Assembly (NCBI GenBank): GCA_910588095.1
Contig: CAJUQH010000008.1
Coordinates: 1 to 64,000, forward strand
DNA from: an uncultured Eggerthellaceae bacterium
GTDB lineage: Bacteria > Actinomycetota > Coriobacteriia > Coriobacteriales > Eggerthellaceae
Reading direction: 5' to 3'
DNA: 64,000 nucleotides
In this document: positions 61,519-64,000 of the stretch, one piece after another
How the letters are laid out: the number at the start of each line of letters is the position of its first letter
How positions within the stretch are numbered: position 1 is the stretch's first letter
Position numbers and translations under genes: made by a program
Notes under the pieces: generated by a model
What the model saw: the letters and a program-made list of their open reading frames with translations, nothing else
The model's database searches: none
What the model was told of the DNA's origin: nothing

Positions 61519-63315
61519 CTATTCCCACTCAATCGTAGCCGGGGGTTTGCTGGTGATGTCATAAGCCACGCGGTTGATGCCGGGAACCTCGGCCACGATT
61601 CGCGACGAGATGCGCGCGAGCACGTCGTAGGGCAGCTTTGCCCAGTCCGCCGTCATGGCATCGCTCGATTCCACAGCGCGAAGGATGATCGGATGGCCAT
61701 AGGTGCGCTCGTCGCCCATCACGCCAACGCTCTTGATGTCGGGCAGCACCGCGAAGTACTGCCACACCGGCCGCTCGACCTCCGGGCCGCCAGCCGCGCT
61801 GCGCACCAGCTCTATCTCGCTGGTCGGCGCCGCAGAAACAGCCGCAACCTGTTCCGCCGCAGCGCCAGCCGCACCCTCAGCTCCCACGCCAATCGCCGCG
61901 CCGCCTTCCACGCTCGCAGCAGCCTCCGCCGCCAGCGCCGCGTTGTACGCATCCAGCTCCTCGCGCACGATGGCGTCGGCCTCCTTCAGCAGCGCCAGCT
62001 TCTCAGGCGTCACCTCGCCGATGATCCGGATGGCAAGCCCCGGCCCTGGGAACGGCTGGCGGTGCACAATGTGCCCCGGCAGCCCCAGCGCGGTGCCCAG
62101 CGCGCGCACCTCGTCCTTGAAGAAATGGTCCAGCGGCTCGATGAGCTCGAACGACACCCCGTCCGGGAACGGGATCAGGTTGTGGTGGCTCTTGATGGTC
62201 GACGCCTTGCCGCCGGTCTTGCGCGCGCCGCTCTCGATGATGTCAGGGTAAATCGTGCCCTGCGCCAGGAAGCGCACTGGACGGCCGTCCTCGGCCAGCT
62301 CCTCGGCCACCGCGAAGAACTCCTTCCAGAACTGCTCGCCGATGATGCGCCGCTTCTCCTCGGGCTCGGTCACGTCGGCCAGCAGCGCCGCGTAGCGGTC
62401 CTCGGCATGCACGTGCACGAAGTCGACGTCGAACTGCTTCGTGAACACTTCCTCGACTTCTTCGGGCTCGCCCTTGCGCAGCAGGCCGTGATTCACGAAC
62501 ACGCAGGTCAGCTGCCGTCCGATAGCCTGCGCGCACAGCGCCGCCACCACGCTGGAGTCCACGCCGCCCGAAAGCCCCAAGATCACGCGGTCGCCGCCCA
62601 CCTGCTCGCGGATAGTCGCCACCGCCTCGTCGATGATGGAGTCCATCGTCCACGACGGCTCAAGCCCGCACACCCCGAACAGGAAGTTCGCGAGCATCTG
62701 CTGGCCAAACGGCGTATGGCGCACCTCGGGGTGGAATTGCGTGGCGTACAGCCGCCGCTCGGCGCACTCCATCGACGCTACCGGGCACACTGCCGTGCTC
62801 GACGTGGCCACGAACCCCTCGGGCACGCGGCTCACCGCGTCACGATGGCTCATCCACACCGTCTGCTCGCAGGGCGTGCCCGCAAACAGCTTCGACTCAG
62901 GCACCGCAGCGTCAAGCTCGTCAGTTGCACCCGCGTCGACCGCCTGGCCGCACGCGCCGTCAAGTCGCACCAGCTCGGCCGGCCCATACTCGCCCGACTC
63001 CGTGCGCCCGACCACGCCGCCGAGCGCCGCCGCCATCACCTGCTGCCCATAGCAGAAGCCCAGCACTGGTATGCCCAAATCGAAGATGCGCGGGTCCACC
63101 GACGGCGCATCATGGGCATACACGCTGGCCGGGCCGCCCGACAGGATGATGGCCGCTGGTGCCATCTCGCGCACCTCCTCAGCCGTTACATCGCACGGCA
63201 CGATCTCGGAGTACACGTGCAGGTCGCGCACGCGCCGGGCAATCAGCTGCCCGTACTGCGCGCCGAAGTCGACGACGATGACCTTCTGGTCAGGAGTTGT
63301 GGAAGACGAAGCCAT
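61519..63315 (-). CDS. guaA: GMP synthase (glutamine-hydrolysing)
   Basis: Converts XMP to GMP. 598 residues from the ATG at 63315, about 80 longer than usual. The class I amidotransferase domain has VDFGAQYGQLIARR, VLGFCYGQQVM (nucleophile Cys) and TQFHPEVRHTPFG. The ATP-pyrophosphatase domain has LGLSGGVDSSVVAALC, and the dimerisation domain has HRQPFPGPGLAIRI and ITSKPPATIEWE at the end. The extra length is an Ala/Gly/Val-rich insertion at about residues 455-505 plus a small one in the glutaminase domain. Divergent from the UvrA-like gene. Confidence 0.96.
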   Translation of the reverse strand: MASSSTTPDQKVIVVDFGAQYGQLIARRVRDLHVYSEIVPCDVTAEEVREMAPAAIILSGGPASVYAHDAPSVDPRIFDLGIPVLGFCYGQQVMAAALGGVVGRTESGEYGPAELVRLDGACGQAVDAGATDELDAAVPESKLFAGTPCEQTVWMSHRDAVSRVPEGFVATSSTAVCPVASMECAERRLYATQFHPEVRHTPFGQQMLANFLFGVCGLEPSWTMDSIIDEAVATIREQVGGDRVILGLSGGVDSSVVAALCAQAIGRQLTCVFVNHGLLRKGEPEEVEEVFTKQFDVDFVHVHAEDRYAALLADVTEPEEKRRIIGEQFWKEFFAVAEELAEDGRPVRFLAQGTIYPDIIESGARKTGGKASTIKSHHNLIPFPDGVSFELIEPLDHFFKDEVRALGTALGLPGHIVHRQPFPGPGLAIRIIGEVTPEKLALLKEADAIVREELDAYNAALAAEAAASVEGGAAIGVGAEGAAGAAAEQVAAVSAAPTSEIELVRSAAGGPEVERPVWQYFAVLPDIKSVGVMGDERTYGHPIILRAVESSDAMTADWAKLPYDVLARISSRIVAEVPGINRVAYDITSKPPATIEWE

Positions 63316-63480
63316 GGGCTGCCCTTTCGGCTCTCTGCGGTCGGGGGATATCCCAGCATTATACCGCCGCGACAACGCCTGGGGCAGTGACCGAGCGTCT
63401 TCGGCAATCGTGCTATATTCGAGCGGAAGACACGCGGAATCCTCCTCGACCGCACCGACCCATCGCGAAGGACCTTGACC

Positions 63481-64000
63481 ATGACCGCCGACCACGACCG
63501 CAACCTCCACGCCAACCCTACCGCACCCGCGCCCTTCGCCGAGCCCACGGCCATCCAGGTGCGCGGCGCCCGCGTCCACAACCTGCGCGACATCGACGTC
63601 GACGTGCCCCTGCACCAGCTCACCGGCATCGCCGGCGTGTCCGGCTCGGGCAAGAGCTCGCTGGCCCTGGGCGTGCTCTACGCCGAGGGCAGCCGCCGTT
63701 ACCTCGAGGCGCTCAGCACCTACACGCGCCGCCGCATCGGCCAGACCGCCCGCGCCCAGGTCGACGAGGTGCTGCACGTGCCCGCGGCCATCGCGCTGCG
63801 CCAGCGCCCCGGCGTGCCCGACGTGCATTCCACCTTCGGCACCGCCACCGAGCTGCTCAACTACCTGCGCCTCATGTTCTCGCGCCTGGGCAGCCACCGC
63901 TGCCCGAACGGCCACCAGGTGCCGCCGAGCCTGAACGTCGCCGTCGAGAAGCCGCTCACCTGCCCCATCTGCAACGCGAGCTTCTACGGCCCTTCCGCCG
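63481..64000 (+). CDS. UvrA-like ABC protein (N-terminal part, runs off window)
   Basis: 173 codons are visible from the ATG at 63481 without a stop. After a roughly 25-residue extension comes VRGARVHNLRDIDVDVPLH, the UvrA N-terminus, and Walker A GVSGSGKSSLALGVLYAEGSRRYLEALSTYTRR. The next segment (AIALRQRPGVPDVHSTFGTATELLNYLRLMFSRLG) departs from canonical UvrA, where Q-x-RNPRSTVGT-like residues occur. It then shows CPNG and CPIC cysteines. This looks like a UvrA2-type paralogue rather than the repair UvrA, but the C-terminal half is needed. Its GC-rich composition matches the chromosome, unlike the UvrA-like gene at 57778. Confidence 0.8.
   Translation, partial: MTADHDRNLHANPTAPAPFAEPTAIQVRGARVHNLRDIDVDVPLHQLTGIAGVSGSGKSSLALGVLYAEGSRRYLEALSTYTRRRIGQTARAQVDEVLHVPAAIALRQRPGVPDVHSTFGTATELLNYLRLMFSRLGSHRCPNGHQVPPSLNVAVEKPLTCPICNASFYGPSA

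Noticed and set aside
61423..63390. 655-codon plus-strand frame opposite guaA
   Set aside because: Shadow of guaA; no domain recognisable, no ribosome site.
1..64000. CRISPR arrays, rRNA operons, prophage structural genes
   Set aside because: No regularly spaced short repeats, no rRNA-like sequence and no capsid, portal or tail genes were seen.

Overview
The window is GC-rich, tightly packed bacterial DNA. It looks like an Actinomycetota genome of the class Coriobacteriia, probably Eggerthellaceae. The basis is the combination of dapL-type lysine synthesis, a three-gene glutamate synthase with type III glutamine synthetase, ferredoxin-domain aldo/keto reductases, an IS30 remnant and very large InlB-repeat cell-wall proteins. 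The taxonomic call is inference; no 16S rRNA or other marker gene is present.

Layout. 1-2650: phosphate uptake operon pstS-pstC-pstA (minus strand, pstA cut by the window edge), with a three-repeat PHO-box-like site upstream; PstS has a circularly permuted order. 2900-6410: a repeat-rich accessory patch with an amidoligase fragment, a ferredoxin-type aldo/keto reductase divergent from a TetR regulator across two operators, an orphan gene and REP-like repeats. 6437-17473: a minus-strand nitrogen/nucleotide/lysine block in the order gltB1-gltB2-gltB3-glnA(III)-pyrG-purF-dapF-dapL, with many ATGA-type overlaps. 17819-22110: a YbaN-like protein, then an ECF importer (S component, two ATPases, EcfT) behind a tryptophan T-box and a promoter carrying a TrpR-like palindrome. 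22158-26787: a HAD phosphatase, a strong promoter with a highly structured leader, and a secreted LRR/InlB-repeat protein that carries three in-frame REP-like insertions.

26784-49600: transport and house-keeping genes (CDF transporter, GntR-ABC operon, deoxyinosine glycosylase, hydroxyacyl-CoA dehydrogenase, glutaminase, XRE and MerR regulators, LOG protein, bacterioferritin, EEP-family protein) around a roughly 2770-residue cell-wall-anchored M26-like zinc protease. 49610-51304: a SulP anion transporter, preceded by a run of four strong palindromes.

51650-61450 is an acquired island between SulP and guaA. It holds a type II restriction-modification system (m5C methyltransferase, Vsr repair nuclease, BglII-like nuclease with a zinc ribbon), a small orphan gene between direct repeats, a truncated IS30 transposase, a 31-bp perfect palindrome, and a visibly AT-richer RiPP-like operon. 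The operon consists of a 33-residue Cys/Gly/Pro precursor missed by length filters, an attenuating terminator, a radical-SAM/SPASM maturase with a PqqD-like N-terminus, a UvrA2/DrrC-like ABC protein lacking the UvrB-binding region, and a second radical-SAM/SPASM enzyme. This is the best candidate for an undescribed system: a radical-SAM-modified peptide whose self-protection may be a DNA-scanning UvrA-type ATPase, which would point to a DNA-directed product. The window ends with guaA and the start of another divergent UvrA-like gene.
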